A DNA stretch of 64,000 bases from positions 3,410,001-3,474,000 of the forward strand of contig OY781093.1 of assembly GCA_963676355.1 (NCBI GenBank), written 5' to 3'. The translations under genes and the position numbers were made by a program. This document shows positions 17,676 to 31,645 of the stretch, one piece after another (within the stretch, counting starts at the first letter, position 1; each line of letters starts with the position of its first letter). The notes beneath the pieces are model-generated. The model did not search any database and was not told where the DNA came from. It was given only the letters and a program-made list of their open reading frames with translations. This DNA comes from JAGLOK01 sp963676355 (lineage in GTDB: Bacteria; Bacillota; Clostridia; Christensenellales; UMGS416).

Positions 17676-19397
17676 ATGAAATATAAACAAAAAAGTCATA
17701 ATGCACGCATGTTGTGGGCACAGTTTGATGCCCTTCAGATAGGAACCGGCTGGGACGAGACTGATATACTAAAGCCTCAAATACTTATTGAAGATGTATT
17801 CGGCGACAGCCATCCGGGCAGTGTTCATCTTAATGAACTGGCAGAGCAAGCAAAATACGGTGTTTTTGAATCCGGTGGATTTCCTGCACAATATCATTCC
17901 ACAGATATCTGCGACGGCTGCGCCCAGGGCCATAATGGAATGAACTATATTTTAGCCTCCAGAGAAGCATTATGCGATATGGTAGAAGTACATGGCTCCG
18001 TATCGCCTTGGGATGGTATAATTTTATTGTCTTCCTGCGATAAATCTATTCCTGCTCATCTTAAAGCAGCTGCACGCCTTAATATCCCCACAATATTTGT
18101 CCCCGGTGGCAGTATGCGTTCCGGTCCTAATATGACTACTTCCTTGCTTGGCGGAGATATTTCGCTGCGTCAAAAAAAAGATATGGACATTTCACAACAA
18201 GAAGTTTTGGACTATAAACTTACTGGCTGTCCTTCTTGTGGGGCTTGCACTTTTTTAGGCACAGCAAGCACTATGCAATGCATGGCCGAATCGCTTGGCA
18301 TGGCACTTCCCGGAACTGCACTTATGCCCGCAACAATGTCTGATATTCTGAGATTTTCGCGAAAAGCAGGCCGCCAGATAATGTCACTGGCACAAAAAGG
18401 CATAACACCTGCCGATATCATGACACCTGAGGCTTTTAGAAATGCTATCGTAATACACAGCGCAATTGGTGGATCTACGAATGCTACCATTCATTTGCCC
18501 TCTATAGCACTTGAGCTTGGATTCGAACTTGATCCTGACCTTTTTGATGAAATTAACCGAATTATTCCACACGTGGGCAACATCTTCCCCAGTGGTCAGC
18601 ATTTAACCGAAACATTCTGGTTTGCTGGCGGCATTCCCGCTGTACAAATAATGCTTAAAGAATATCTTAACCTTGATGTAATGACTGTGACTGGCGAAAC
18701 ACTTGGAGATAATTTAGAGGCAATTGAAAAAAGCGGCAGTATCAATCGTAATCTTGGTTATCTTCATAATTATCACCTAACAAAAGATGACGTTATAACT
18801 CCTATAGACAAGGTAAAGGAAAATGGCTCTATTGCTATACTAAAGGGAAACATAGCACCCGAAGGCTCAGTTATAAAGTACTCAGCTTGTGTTGAAAACA
18901 TGCGTATTCATAAAGGTCCTGCAAAAGTATTTGACAGCGAAGAAGACGCCCATGACGCAGTTGTTAAAGGCACTATTGATCCGGGCGATATCATCGTTAT
19001 CCGATACGAAGGACCACGTGGCAGTGGTATGCCTGAAATGCTTATGACTACGGAAGCAATTGTGTGTGATGAAAGATTAAACGGCAGCGTTTCGCTTGTA
19101 ACCGATGGTCGATTTTCTGGTGGAACACGTGGAGCTGCAATTGGTCACGTCACTCCTGAGGCTGCAGTTGGCGGACCTTTAGCCTTTATAGAAACTGATG
19201 ATATCATAGAATATAATATACCCGAGCGTTCATTATCCCTTGTAGGAATTGCAGGCAAAGAGTTACCAGAAGATGAAGTCAACAGAATACTAAAAGAGCG
19301 TGCCGAATCTGGAATTATTCCTCGCCCAAAAAGAAAAGGACTATTTAAAAGATATACTGATAATGCTGTTTCGGCTATGAAGGGCGCTGGATATTAA
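17676..19397 (+). CDS. IlvD/EDD family dehydratase, probable sugar-acid dehydratase
   Basis: The 573-residue enzyme has the three cysteine motifs that bind the Fe-S cluster: DICDGCAQGHNGM, SSCDKSIPAH and GCPSCGACTFLGTA. The C-terminal DGRFSGGTRGAAIGHVTPEA is typical of the family. The family covers dihydroxy-acid dehydratase (IlvD), phosphogluconate dehydratase (Edd) and aldonate dehydratases. The QGHNGM variant and the length are closer to pentonate dehydratases than to biosynthetic IlvD, and no other branched-chain amino acid genes are nearby. With the divergent HpcH/HpaI aldolase it would convert a sugar acid to pyruvate plus an aldehyde. SD TAGGAG precedes the ATG. IlvD itself cannot be fully excluded. 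Confidence 0.88.
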   Translation: MKYKQKSHNARMLWAQFDALQIGTGWDETDILKPQILIEDVFGDSHPGSVHLNELAEQAKYGVFESGGFPAQYHSTDICDGCAQGHNGMNYILASREALCDMVEVHGSVSPWDGIILLSSCDKSIPAHLKAAARLNIPTIFVPGGSMRSGPNMTTSLLGGDISLRQKKDMDISQQEVLDYKLTGCPSCGACTFLGTASTMQCMAESLGMALPGTALMPATMSDILRFSRKAGRQIMSLAQKGITPADIMTPEAFRNAIVIHSAIGGSTNATIHLPSIALELGFELDPDLFDEINRIIPHVGNIFPSGQHLTETFWFAGGIPAVQIMLKEYLNLDVMTVTGETLGDNLEAIEKSGSINRNLGYLHNYHLTKDDVITPIDKVKENGSIAILKGNIAPEGSVIKYSACVENMRIHKGPAKVFDSEEDAHDAVVKGTIDPGDIIVIRYEGPRGSGMPEMLMTTEAIVCDERLNGSVSLVTDGRFSGGTRGAAIGHVTPEAAVGGPLAFIETDDIIEYNIPERSLSLVGIAGKELPEDEVNRILKERAESGIIPRPKRKGLFKRYTDNAVSAMKGAGY

Positions 19398-19481
19398 ATT
19401 ATCCCGAGTTATTTATTCCTTATTAATAATGCCTGTCCATATATAATAAACCTTCAAATTACTATTTAATTCAGACAAAGC

Positions 19482-19511
19482 AAAGAACCTCATCAAAAGA
19501 TGAGGTTCTTT
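19482..19511. terminator. Hairpin ending the rRNA operon
   Basis: A perfect 13-bp stem (AAAGAACCTCATC / GATGAGGTTCTTT) with loop AAAA, just beyond the 5S 3' end on the minus strand. The T-run is interrupted on both sides, so termination efficiency is uncertain. It can also serve the convergent dehydratase gene. Confidence 0.7.
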
Positions 19512-19519
19512 AGCATAGA

Positions 19520-19636
19520 GACCGGCGACGACTTACGTTCCCGGGAGGTCTCCCTCCAAGTATTATCAGCGCAGAGAAGCTTAACTGCTGTGTTCGGTAT
19601 GAGAACAGGTGATCCTTCTCGCTATAGTCACCGGAA
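19520..19636 (-). rRNA. rrf: 5S ribosomal RNA
   Basis: About 117 nt. Helix I is visible (CCGGTGAC at 19627-19634 pairing with GTCGCCGG at 19522-19529, minus-strand sense). Conserved internal stretches such as CCGAACACAGCAGTTAAG are present. It is the last gene of the rRNA operon. Ends are estimated to within a few bases. Confidence 0.92.
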
Positions 19637-19739
19637 ATATTGAACGAACTGATAGTTCGAGCTTTAACATTTCCATCCGGCTTTTGGTCTCCTTGCAAAA
19701 ACCCATGAATACTGCGTATTCATTACATTTTTACAAGTA

Positions 19740-19752
19740 AGTCACCGGAAAT
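19740..19752 (-). repeat. Copy of the 5S rRNA 5' end in the 23S-5S spacer
   Basis: Thirteen bases (AGTCACCGGAAAT on the plus strand) are identical to 19626-19638, which spans the start of the 5S gene. The copy lies 114 nt upstream of it in transcription order. It may be a relic of a recombined 5S gene or a decoy processing site. Confidence 0.6.
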
Positions 19753-19856
19753 TTTAACAAGCATATAGCTTGGTTTTAACATATTCAATTTTAGAGTATT
19801 ATACTCTGAAAACCACATAGAAATTTGAGTATTCGTTAACTGTATGTAACCTTGTT

Positions 19857-22748
<2,892 letters not shown>

Positions 22749-22849
22749 TTTAATATGATTACGATCTTTCGTTCGTTAAATTAAAACTCTGCTTATTCTA
22801 GCATTTTGTGTTTCTTTTGATTACCTTTGCAGTTTGTTTGATTTCTCTT

Positions 22850-22867
22850 ATTTCTATGCAGTTTTCA
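22850..22867 (-). other. 23S rRNA processing stalk (RNase III-type), 5' arm
   Basis: In the transcript, 18 nt here pair with 18 nt at 19807-19824 on the far side of the 23S gene, with only two G-U wobbles. The arm also contains the TTTGAAAACTGCATAG motif common in Firmicutes rRNA spacers. Flanking arms like these form the stem that RNase III cuts to release pre-23S. Confidence 0.72.
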
Positions 22868-22979
22868 AAGTACAATGTCTAAATTATCTCTAATCTAGAC
22901 TATATATCAAATATCTTTCGATACTTAATAACTATTTTATTAGACAAAATTTTTTAAAAGTATTTCTTTAGAAATATCT

Positions 22980-23056
<77 letters not shown>

Positions 23057-23222
23057 CCAATTTCTTTCAGGCACACTCTTTTACCGGCTTCCCTGTTTCG
23101 AGACTTCGCATTAGTCCATCTTCCCATCGCTTTCATAGTTTCTTACGAAACTATTGTCGCGCGGCGTGTTTTGTTTCAAAACACTCGGGCTACGAGTTTT
23201 TCATAAAAACATCAGGTTTTTA

Positions 23223-23298
23223 TGGTGGAGGTGAACGGGCTCGAACCGATGGCCTCCTGCGTGCAAGGCAAGCGCTCTCCCAACTGAGCTACACCCCC
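23223..23298 (-). tRNA. tRNA-Ala (TGC anticodon), CCA encoded
   Basis: 76 nt. The acceptor GGGGGTG pairs with CACCTCC (one G-U), the anticodon loop is CTTGCACG, the T-arm contains GGTTCGAGCCC, and the 3' CCA is encoded. It lies upstream of tRNA-Ile in the same spacer. Confidence 0.96.
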
Positions 23299-23514
23299 AC
23301 AAATTCTATTCCACAGGTGTGTACTTCGTGGGCATTTACTTTATTTTGTCATTAGTGCATTTTCGCACCTTGACAACCACAAAACTTTAGATTTCCAAGA
23401 TAGTTGTTTACTTAATTTGATTTTTTAGACTGTTCTGTCTTTTTTAAATCTCCGATGTTGCCATCGTTCGACCTAGAGAAATCCATAGACTCTTATTCCA
23501 AATCTACATGATCT

Positions 23515-25058
<1,544 letters not shown>

Positions 25059-25145
25059 TCCTAACTGCTCTCAGAAATCTCTTGGTTTTTAAGTTCATGT
25101 TTCTAAACCTCACCATACCTATTATTTCTAATTTGCATAGTGTTC

Positions 25146-25167
25146 GTTTTGTGGTTGTCATGGTGCG
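25146..25167 (-). other. 16S rRNA processing stalk (RNase III-type), 5' arm
   Basis: These 22 nt can pair with 23364-23385 on the other side of the 16S gene with a single mismatch (plus-strand CGCACC.TGACAACCACAAA). The long flanking helix is the expected RNase III substrate for pre-16S. Confidence 0.8.
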
Positions 25168-25210
25168 AATCAGGTCTTGCGACCCGAGCTCGTTTTGGCG
25201 AGCGAAAGCT

Positions 25211-25240
25211 ATTGTACCATAGGAATTCCTCGTAAGTCAA
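25211..25240 (-). promoter_or_regulatory. rRNA operon promoter
   Basis: On the minus strand: -35 TTGACT (25235-25240), 18-bp spacer, -10 TACAAT (25211-25216), with an A/T-rich upstream element-like tract at 25241-25270. It is about 150 nt before mature 16S. The rest of the stretch from 25059 to 25376 holds the leader, the 16S processing arm and the terminator of the mutase gene; no coding sequence is seen. Confidence 0.7.
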
Positions 25241-25313
25241 TAACTTTTCGGTATTTTTTTTAATTATCTGTTTTTAAGCAAACATTATAGCGATATTTGC
25301 TTTTATCGTTTTT

Positions 25314-25340
25314 AAAAACCCCCTTATTTAGAGGGTTTTT
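25314..25340 (-). terminator. Terminator of the phosphohexomutase gene
   Basis: Stem AAAAACCC / GGGTTTTT with an 11-nt loop; on the minus strand it is followed by T-rich sequence. It isolates the mutase gene from the rRNA promoter just downstream. Confidence 0.75.
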
Positions 25341-25376
25341 AGTATATCACTACAAAAACATTCAGTTTAAATTTTT

Positions 25377-27110
25377 TCAGCTAAATGGCTTAATAAATGT
25401 TTCTGCCACAATTTTATTCAGTTTTTCAACTTCTTTTTTCGCAAGTTCTTCACTGCTTCTTTTTGAACCAAAATAAAACTTAACTTTGGGTTCAGTGCCC
25501 GAAGGTCTTGCAATAAAATATGTGTCGTTATCCAAGTCAAAGCACAAAACATCACTTTTATGAAGCTTAAGCTCTGACTTTTCTCCCGTTGTCAAATCAA
25601 CAGATTCCGATTTTAAATAATCACGAATGCGCAAAACTTTCGCTCCATCCACTTCTTTTGGAGCATTTTCTCTCAGGTTTTGCATTATCTTTTGCATCAC
25701 AGCAAGTCCCTCGCTGCCTTCAAACCTGTGAGATACAGTCTTCTCCCCATAATACCCGTGCTCTTCATAAAGCTCCATGAGGCCTTCGTAAGGCGTTACA
25801 CCTCGCTTTTTATACCATGCGGCCATCTCCGCCATCACAAGACAGGCTTGCACTCCATCTTTGTCACGCACGAATGTGCCGGGTAAGTACCCATGGCTTT
25901 CTTCAAACCCAAATACATATTCATATTTGCCTTCAGCTTCAAGCTCAGCCATTATACCGCATATAAACTTAAATCCGGTAAGCGTCAAAAAGCATTCCGC
26001 GCCATAACTTGCGCAGACTGACTCAACCATTTTTGATGTAACTATAGTTGAAATCACAGCTGCATCTTCAGGCAATGTGCCATTTTCTTTTTTTGCTTGC
26101 AAGGTATAGTTTAAAAGCAGCATGCCAATTTGATTGCCCGTAAGCGTTAAAAAGCTTCCGTCCTTTTTTCGAATAGCCGCCCCCAGCCTGTCACAGTCTG
26201 GATCAGTCGCCATCACAAGGTCTGCCTCTTTCTCTTTTGCAAGTTCAATAGCTCTCTCAAGAGCATCCGTCTCTTCAGGGTTTGGTGAACGAACTGTGGA
26301 AAACTGGCTATCCGCCATCATCTGGCTTTCAACCAAACTTAATCCTTTTACTCCAGCTTGCTCTAAAACCTTTACCACAGGAATAGCTCCAGCGCCGTGG
26401 ATAGGTGTATAAACAATTGAAAAATCGTTCCCGACTTTTTCAAAAATATCTTTGCGTATTATAAGCCCGAGTACATTTTTATAGTATTCTGTCTCGACGC
26501 TTTCTTCTATAAGATTGTACAAACCTTTTTCTTGAGCTTCTTCCTTTTTCATTTCAGGAGCATAAAGGTCGTTATCCGATTCAAAATAAGCAATTACTTT
26601 TTCTGCGTTTTCCGGCTCCAGCTGCGCACCGTCTTTGCCATACACTTTGTATCCGTTATATTCAGGCGGATTGTGGCTTGCAGTTATCATAAGCCCTGCC
26701 GCACATTCCATCTGTCTTATAGCAAAAGAAACCATGGGAACCGGCCTTAGCCCATCATATATAAAAACTTTTATACCATAGTGATTTAAAACCGCCGCCG
26801 CTCTGTGTGCGAATTCATATGACATGTTGCGACAATCATATCCTATGGCAACTCCTGCTTCTTTTGCCCAATCGCCCATATCAAGTATGGTTTTTGCAAA
26901 AGCTTGAGTTGCTCTTCCCACAGTGTAGATGTTCATTCGGTTTTCACCAACTCCAACTACTCCGCGCATACCTGCTGTTCCAAACTTAAGACCGGTATAG
27001 AATCTGTCCAATATCTCATCTTCATCTTTTATCGACAAAAGTTCTATTTTGTCTTCGCTGCTTAAAGCGGAATCTTTAAGCCATTCATTATATCTTTTTT
27101 TGTAATCCAT
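25377..27110 (-). CDS. Phosphoglucomutase/phosphomannomutase (alpha-D-phosphohexomutase)
   Basis: The 577-residue protein is of the long Firmicutes PgcA type. Four domains are recognisable: active-site serine loop ITASHNPPEYNGYK (about residues 140-153), metal-binding loop ATDPDCDRLGAA (about 300-311), sugar-specificity loop FGFEESHGY (about 395-403), and phosphate-binding loop RPSGTEPKVKFY near the C-terminus. It interconverts glucose 1- and 6-phosphate, feeding glycogen, exopolysaccharide and wall precursors. SD AGGTG precedes the ATG. It is a single-gene unit divergent from murC across about 150 bp. Confidence 0.93.
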   Translation of the reverse strand: MDYKKRYNEWLKDSALSSEDKIELLSIKDEDEILDRFYTGLKFGTAGMRGVVGVGENRMNIYTVGRATQAFAKTILDMGDWAKEAGVAIGYDCRNMSYEFAHRAAAVLNHYGIKVFIYDGLRPVPMVSFAIRQMECAAGLMITASHNPPEYNGYKVYGKDGAQLEPENAEKVIAYFESDNDLYAPEMKKEEAQEKGLYNLIEESVETEYYKNVLGLIIRKDIFEKVGNDFSIVYTPIHGAGAIPVVKVLEQAGVKGLSLVESQMMADSQFSTVRSPNPEETDALERAIELAKEKEADLVMATDPDCDRLGAAIRKKDGSFLTLTGNQIGMLLLNYTLQAKKENGTLPEDAAVISTIVTSKMVESVCASYGAECFLTLTGFKFICGIMAELEAEGKYEYVFGFEESHGYLPGTFVRDKDGVQACLVMAEMAAWYKKRGVTPYEGLMELYEEHGYYGEKTVSHRFEGSEGLAVMQKIMQNLRENAPKEVDGAKVLRIRDYLKSESVDLTTGEKSELKLHKSDVLCFDLDNDTYFIARPSGTEPKVKFYFGSKRSSEELAKKEVEKLNKIVAETFIKPFS

Positions 27111-27262
27111 ATTTTCACCTGCATCTTTTATCTTTAATATCGATTATATCAAAATAAATATGCTTTGTTAACAAATTCATTTACATAAGCGATATTTTAT
27201 AGCTATTATATCTATGATATACTATAAAAACATTCAGTAAAAAATATCTTAAAGGATTAAAA

Positions 27263-28642
27263 ATGCATATAAATGATTTTAAAGGAAAACAAGTTCACTT
27301 CATTGGAATAGGCGGAATATCTATGTCCGGGCTCGCCGAGATATTGATTGGGCGAGGATATAAAGTTTCAGGCTCCGATGCTGCAAGCTCAAGTCTTACA
27401 GAAAAGCTTGAAAAAATGGGCGCAAAAATATATATAGGGCAAAAGTACGGCAATCATAAAGGTGCTGCGCTGGTTGTAAAAACATCCGCTATTTCAGATG
27501 ATAATGAAGAGTTAATCGGCGTCATAGAAGAACACATCCCGGTGATGGAACGCGCTGAAGTGCTTTCCCAGATCATGGACGAACACAAACTTTCTGTCGG
27601 TGTTTCTGGTATGCACGGAAAAACAACATGCACTTCCATGCTTGCAACCATTCTAATTAAATGTAATATGAATCCAACAGTTCACAGTGGCGGAGAGCTT
27701 GATATTTTAGGGGGAGCTACATATGTTGGAGGAACTGATATATTTGTAGCAGAGGCTTGTGAATATAAAGATAACTTTCTAACGCTAAACCCCGACGTTG
27801 AAATAATACTAAATATCGACCGTGATCACTTAGACTATTTCAAAGACTTAGAACATATTATTTCTTCATATACCAAATATATAGAAAAAATCCCCAAGGA
27901 AGGTTCACTTATAGCTAACGGTGATGACAAAAACACTCTGGAGGCGGCAAAAACAAGAAAATGCAAAATGATAACTTTCGGACTTGATAAGTCAAACGAC
28001 TATCATCCTGAAAATATCATCATTCGTTCTAATGGCTGCTGTGATTTTGACCTAATAGTTAATAACAACAATAAGGGCAGAGTATCTCTTAGTGCCCCAG
28101 GGCAACATCATATTTATAACGCTATGGCGGCAATAGCTGCAAGTGTTGTTTGCGGCAATGATATAGAATGTTCAATTAAAAGTGTTAAAGATTATTCGGG
28201 GGCAAAACGTAGATTTGAACTTGTCGGAACTATTAAATCCGGAGTCAATGTCTACCATGATTACGCCCACCACCCAACTGAACTTGCAACAAATCTAAAA
28301 AGCGCAAAAGTCCGCGCAGAAAAAGATGTTATATGCGTATTTCAGCCCCACACTTATACACGGACAAAAACACTGTTTAATGAGTTTGTTGAAAGCTTTG
28401 ATTCAGCAGATCATATTATATTAGTAGACATCTATGCTGCTCGCGAAAAAGATCCTGGTGATATACACTCACGTGATCTTTGCGCGGCGATAAAAAAACG
28501 TGGTAAAGTAGCATCCGTAAGTTATCAGCCTTCTTTTGAAGAAGCCGCTGCACAAGCAAAAGCCATTGCAGAAAAAGGGGATATTATCCTTACCATGGGA
28601 GCAGGCTCAATTGTTAAAATAAACGATATAATGTGTAAATAA
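27263..28642 (+). CDS. murC: UDP-N-acetylmuramate--L-alanine ligase
   Basis: The 459-residue Mur ligase adds L-Ala to UDP-MurNAc in the cytoplasmic steps of peptidoglycan synthesis. The N-terminal Rossmann motif is IGIGGISMSGLAEILI, the ATP loop VSGMHGKTTCTSM (about residues 113-125), the central domain has EACEYKDNFL and NIDRDHLDYF, and the C-terminal domain has DYAHHPTELA and FQPHTYTRT. These separate MurC from Mpl and from MurD/E/F. It stands alone, away from any mur/fts cluster. SD AAAGGA precedes the ATG. Confidence 0.94.
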   Translation: MHINDFKGKQVHFIGIGGISMSGLAEILIGRGYKVSGSDAASSSLTEKLEKMGAKIYIGQKYGNHKGAALVVKTSAISDDNEELIGVIEEHIPVMERAEVLSQIMDEHKLSVGVSGMHGKTTCTSMLATILIKCNMNPTVHSGGELDILGGATYVGGTDIFVAEACEYKDNFLTLNPDVEIILNIDRDHLDYFKDLEHIISSYTKYIEKIPKEGSLIANGDDKNTLEAAKTRKCKMITFGLDKSNDYHPENIIIRSNGCCDFDLIVNNNNKGRVSLSAPGQHHIYNAMAAIAASVVCGNDIECSIKSVKDYSGAKRRFELVGTIKSGVNVYHDYAHHPTELATNLKSAKVRAEKDVICVFQPHTYTRTKTLFNEFVESFDSADHIILVDIYAAREKDPGDIHSRDLCAAIKKRGKVASVSYQPSFEEAAAQAKAIAEKGDIILTMGAGSIVKINDIMCK

Positions 28643-28670
28643 GCTATTTTATGAATATGATTTTTAAAAA

Positions 28671-28708
28671 AGGCGATGACTCTTCCCACTTCGGAAAAAT
28701 CATCGCCT
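28671..28708. terminator. Hairpin between convergent murC and glycosidase genes
   Basis: Stem AGGCGATGA / TCATCGCCT with a 20-nt loop that itself has a small stem (TTCC / GGAA). A-run on the left, weak T content on the right. Probably a terminator for the minus-strand glycosidase gene; moderate support. Confidence 0.5.
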
Positions 28709-28721
28709 ATTAATATAGAGT

Positions 28722-30857
28722 TTATTCTACGAAAAACTTTGCCGAGAGTGGATCTCTTCCCATAAGGCACGAGCTTCTCATGTCGGGCTGTGAACCACCA
28801 ACCCACACTGTAAATGAACCTGGCTCAATTACAAACTCGCCATCATCATTTATGACAGCCATATCCTTAGATTTTATTTTGAACGAAACAGTTCTTTCTT
28901 CATTCACTGGTAAATCTATTTTTGTGAAATCAATCAGCTTAAATTTCGGTACGCGAGATGAAGCATCCTCATCTTTAATATAAATCTGAACCGCTTCTTT
29001 TACGTCCATATTACCGCGATTTATGCATTTTATGCTGACTTCAATGTCTTCACCCGTTTTAATCTTGCCACTGGACAACAACATATCATAATATTCAACA
29101 TCACCATATGACAGACCATATCCGAACGAATACATCGGAGTTCCTTCAAAGAATTTATATGTTCTTCCATCCATGTTGTAATCTTCAAAGTCGGGTAATT
29201 CAGAAACATCATTGTAGAAAGTAACAGGCAGTCTTCCAGATGGTGAATAAACACCGCACAAGGCCTCGGCAATCACTTTGCCACCAAACTGTCCCGGATA
29301 CCATGCCTGCAATATCGCCTTGCACTCTTTTGACGACTGTCTCAAATCAACACAGCTTCCTGTCATGTTTATAAGCACAGTTGGTTTGCCTGTCGAGGTC
29401 ACTTCCATCATCAGCTTTTCCTGTACTCCTGCCATCTTGATGTCAGTTTTGTCCCCACCTTCGCCAGTCATGCTCGATTCTTCACCTTCAAGCTCAGCTG
29501 TCAATCCAAGCACCAATACAACAACATCTGATTTATTTGCTGCAGCCTTTGCCTCAGCAAAACCCCAGTTTTCCTTTTCTCCCCAAAATCCTTCAGGATT
29601 TTCATTCAAAGAACACCCCGGAGCATATGTAACTTCCGCATCGGGAAACATCTCTCTTATTCCATCTAGCACTGTATACTGCTCTGAAGGCAATCCATAA
29701 TAGTTGCCGATAAGTGCGCTCCTGTTGTCCGCATTAGGTCCAATAACCGCAATACTTTCAACTTTTTCTTTGCTTAAAGGAAGCATGCCATCATTTTTAA
29801 GCAACACAAGCGATTCGCGCGCCATCTGCTTTGATAGGTCGTGATGCTCCTCACTATCATTCACCTCATAGGGAATTGAAGCATAAGGCACATCTTCATC
29901 ATCATCAAACATTCCAAGCTTCATTCTGGCAAGCATCGCTCTATAAACTGCAATATCAATTTCTTCTTCTGTGATATGACCTTGTTCCACAGCTTCAAGC
30001 AAGTGCGGATATACAAATCCACAGTTTATCTCGCATCCATTTTTAACGGCGAGTGCTGCAGCCTCCGCTGGAGTATCCACTAGGTGATGGTCATGGTATA
30101 TATCCTTTATAGCACCGCAATCGCTCACAACAACACCATCAAATCCCCATTCTTCTCTAAGGGTTTTCTTCAAAAGCGTTTCACTTGCGCAGCAGGCTTC
30201 GCCGTTTGTTCTGTTATATGCACCCATAACAGAATAAACATTTGCCTCTTTTACGCATGTTTCAAACGCTGCAAGATAAGTTTCTTTCATGTCTTTTATG
30301 TTTGCAACTGCATTGAATTTATGTCTATCAGCCTCGGGTCCGGAGTGAACGGCAAAGTGCTTGACCGTTGCCACAGTTTTCAGATATTTTTCGTCATCAC
30401 CCTGAAGACCATTGCAAAATGCGACTCCCATTTTTGAGGTAAGACACGGATCTTCACCATATGTTTCGTGTCCTCTTCCCCATCTTGGGTCGCGGAATAT
30501 GTTTATATTTGGAGACCAAAACGTAAGACCTTTATATATCCCATTGTCTCCCTGTCTTTTAGCTTCGTGGTGCTTTGCTCGAGCTTCATCGGAGATGGCT
30601 TCTGCCACTTCTCCCATCAGATTGCTGTTAAAGCTTGCCGCCATTCCAATAGATTGAGGAAATACAGTGGCAATTCCCGCCCTTGCAACACCGTGCAAGC
30701 ATTCATTCCACCAGTTGTAGTCAGGAATTCCAAGCCTATCAATTCCCTTGGATTGATATGTTAGCTGAGACACTTTCTCTTCAAGTGTCATCTCGTCCAC
30801 CAGTGCCTGAGCACGCTGTTCAAAAGTTTTCTTGTTATCAAACCAAACTTTTTTCAT
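28722..30857 (-). CDS. Glycoside hydrolase family 3, probable beta-xylosidase/beta-glucosidase
   Basis: The 711-residue GH3 enzyme has the N-terminal TIM barrel, the alpha/beta sandwich and a C-terminal fibronectin III-like domain (from about residue 620). The nucleophile Asp is in FDGVVVSDCGAI. Motifs WWNECLHGVA, FWSPNINIFRDPRWGRG and TVKHFAVHSGPE are the type seen in GH3 beta-xylosidases rather than in typical beta-glucosidases. There is no signal peptide, so it should act in the cytoplasm on imported oligosaccharides. SD GGAGAAA. No transporter is adjacent. Specificity between xylosides and glucosides is inferred from motifs only. Confidence 0.92.
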   Translation of the reverse strand: MKKVWFDNKKTFEQRAQALVDEMTLEEKVSQLTYQSKGIDRLGIPDYNWWNECLHGVARAGIATVFPQSIGMAASFNSNLMGEVAEAISDEARAKHHEAKRQGDNGIYKGLTFWSPNINIFRDPRWGRGHETYGEDPCLTSKMGVAFCNGLQGDDEKYLKTVATVKHFAVHSGPEADRHKFNAVANIKDMKETYLAAFETCVKEANVYSVMGAYNRTNGEACCASETLLKKTLREEWGFDGVVVSDCGAIKDIYHDHHLVDTPAEAAALAVKNGCEINCGFVYPHLLEAVEQGHITEEEIDIAVYRAMLARMKLGMFDDDEDVPYASIPYEVNDSEEHHDLSKQMARESLVLLKNDGMLPLSKEKVESIAVIGPNADNRSALIGNYYGLPSEQYTVLDGIREMFPDAEVTYAPGCSLNENPEGFWGEKENWGFAEAKAAANKSDVVVLVLGLTAELEGEESSMTGEGGDKTDIKMAGVQEKLMMEVTSTGKPTVLINMTGSCVDLRQSSKECKAILQAWYPGQFGGKVIAEALCGVYSPSGRLPVTFYNDVSELPDFEDYNMDGRTYKFFEGTPMYSFGYGLSYGDVEYYDMLLSSGKIKTGEDIEVSIKCINRGNMDVKEAVQIYIKDEDASSRVPKFKLIDFTKIDLPVNEERTVSFKIKSKDMAVINDDGEFVIEPGSFTVWVGGSQPDMRSSCLMGRDPLSAKFFVE

Positions 30858-30913
30858 AAAATTTCTCCTACAAATTTATATGTGCCATTTAATCATAAAT
30901 TATTTTTCAAAAT

Positions 30914-31639
30914 CTACAACAATGGATCTTTTACCTTCAGTGAATCAAGCTCACTTTTTGTAAGTTCTCTCCACCTTCCTTCAGGCAGAGCCTCATCCAA
31001 AATAAGCTTTCCAAAAGTTATCCGTTTAAGCTCCAGTACATTTTTACCGCGAGCTGCAAACATTCTTTTCACCTGATGGTATTTGCCTTCAGTCAATGTC
31101 ACTTGTGTCAAATATCTGTCAGGCGCTAATTTCCTTAGATACTCAAGCTTTGAAAGCTCTGAAATAAATTCTTTAAACCTCATGCCTTCTTTAAAAGCTT
31201 TAATATCGCTTTTATCAATTGGCGCATCTATCTGAGCATGATAAATCTTTTCCACATGACGCCGTGGAGATGTCATATCGTGGGCAAGCCCTCCATCATC
31301 GGTTATCAGCAAAAGACCGGTTGTATCCTTATCCAATCTTCCAACAGGAAACATCTCGCGCCTTATGCACCAGTCATCCAACAGATCCATAACAGTTGGG
31401 TCGCGGCTGTCTTTGGTTGCACTGACATACCCTTTTGGCTTGTTTAGCATTATATAGGCAAAGCGTTTGTAAAAAAGCGGCTCACCATCCAGTTCCACAA
31501 ATGCAGTGTCCGGTGTAACCTGAAAACCAGGGTCTTTCCTCAAAAAACCATTGACTGTAATCCGTGATGACAATATCGCCTTTTTCGCCTCAGATCGCAT
31601 CATGACATCACACATCGAAATATACTTATCCAGCCTCAT
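30914..31639 (-). CDS. rsuA: 16S rRNA pseudouridine synthase, RsuA family
   Basis: The 241-residue protein has an N-terminal S4 RNA-binding domain (MRLDKYISMCDVMMRSEAKKA) and the pseudouridine synthase core with catalytic Asp in VGRLDKDTTGLLL (near residue 105). It also has the MLNKPKGYVSAT entry motif. RsuA makes pseudouridine in the small-subunit rRNA; exact site specificity in this organism is inferred. It starts 7 nt after topB with only a weak SD, suggesting translational coupling. Confidence 0.9.
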   Translation of the reverse strand: MRLDKYISMCDVMMRSEAKKAILSSRITVNGFLRKDPGFQVTPDTAFVELDGEPLFYKRFAYIMLNKPKGYVSATKDSRDPTVMDLLDDWCIRREMFPVGRLDKDTTGLLLITDDGGLAHDMTSPRRHVEKIYHAQIDAPIDKSDIKAFKEGMRFKEFISELSKLEYLRKLAPDRYLTQVTLTEGKYHQVKRMFAARGKNVLELKRITFGKLILDEALPEGRWRELTKSELDSLKVKDPLL

Positions 31640-31645
31640 CTTACT

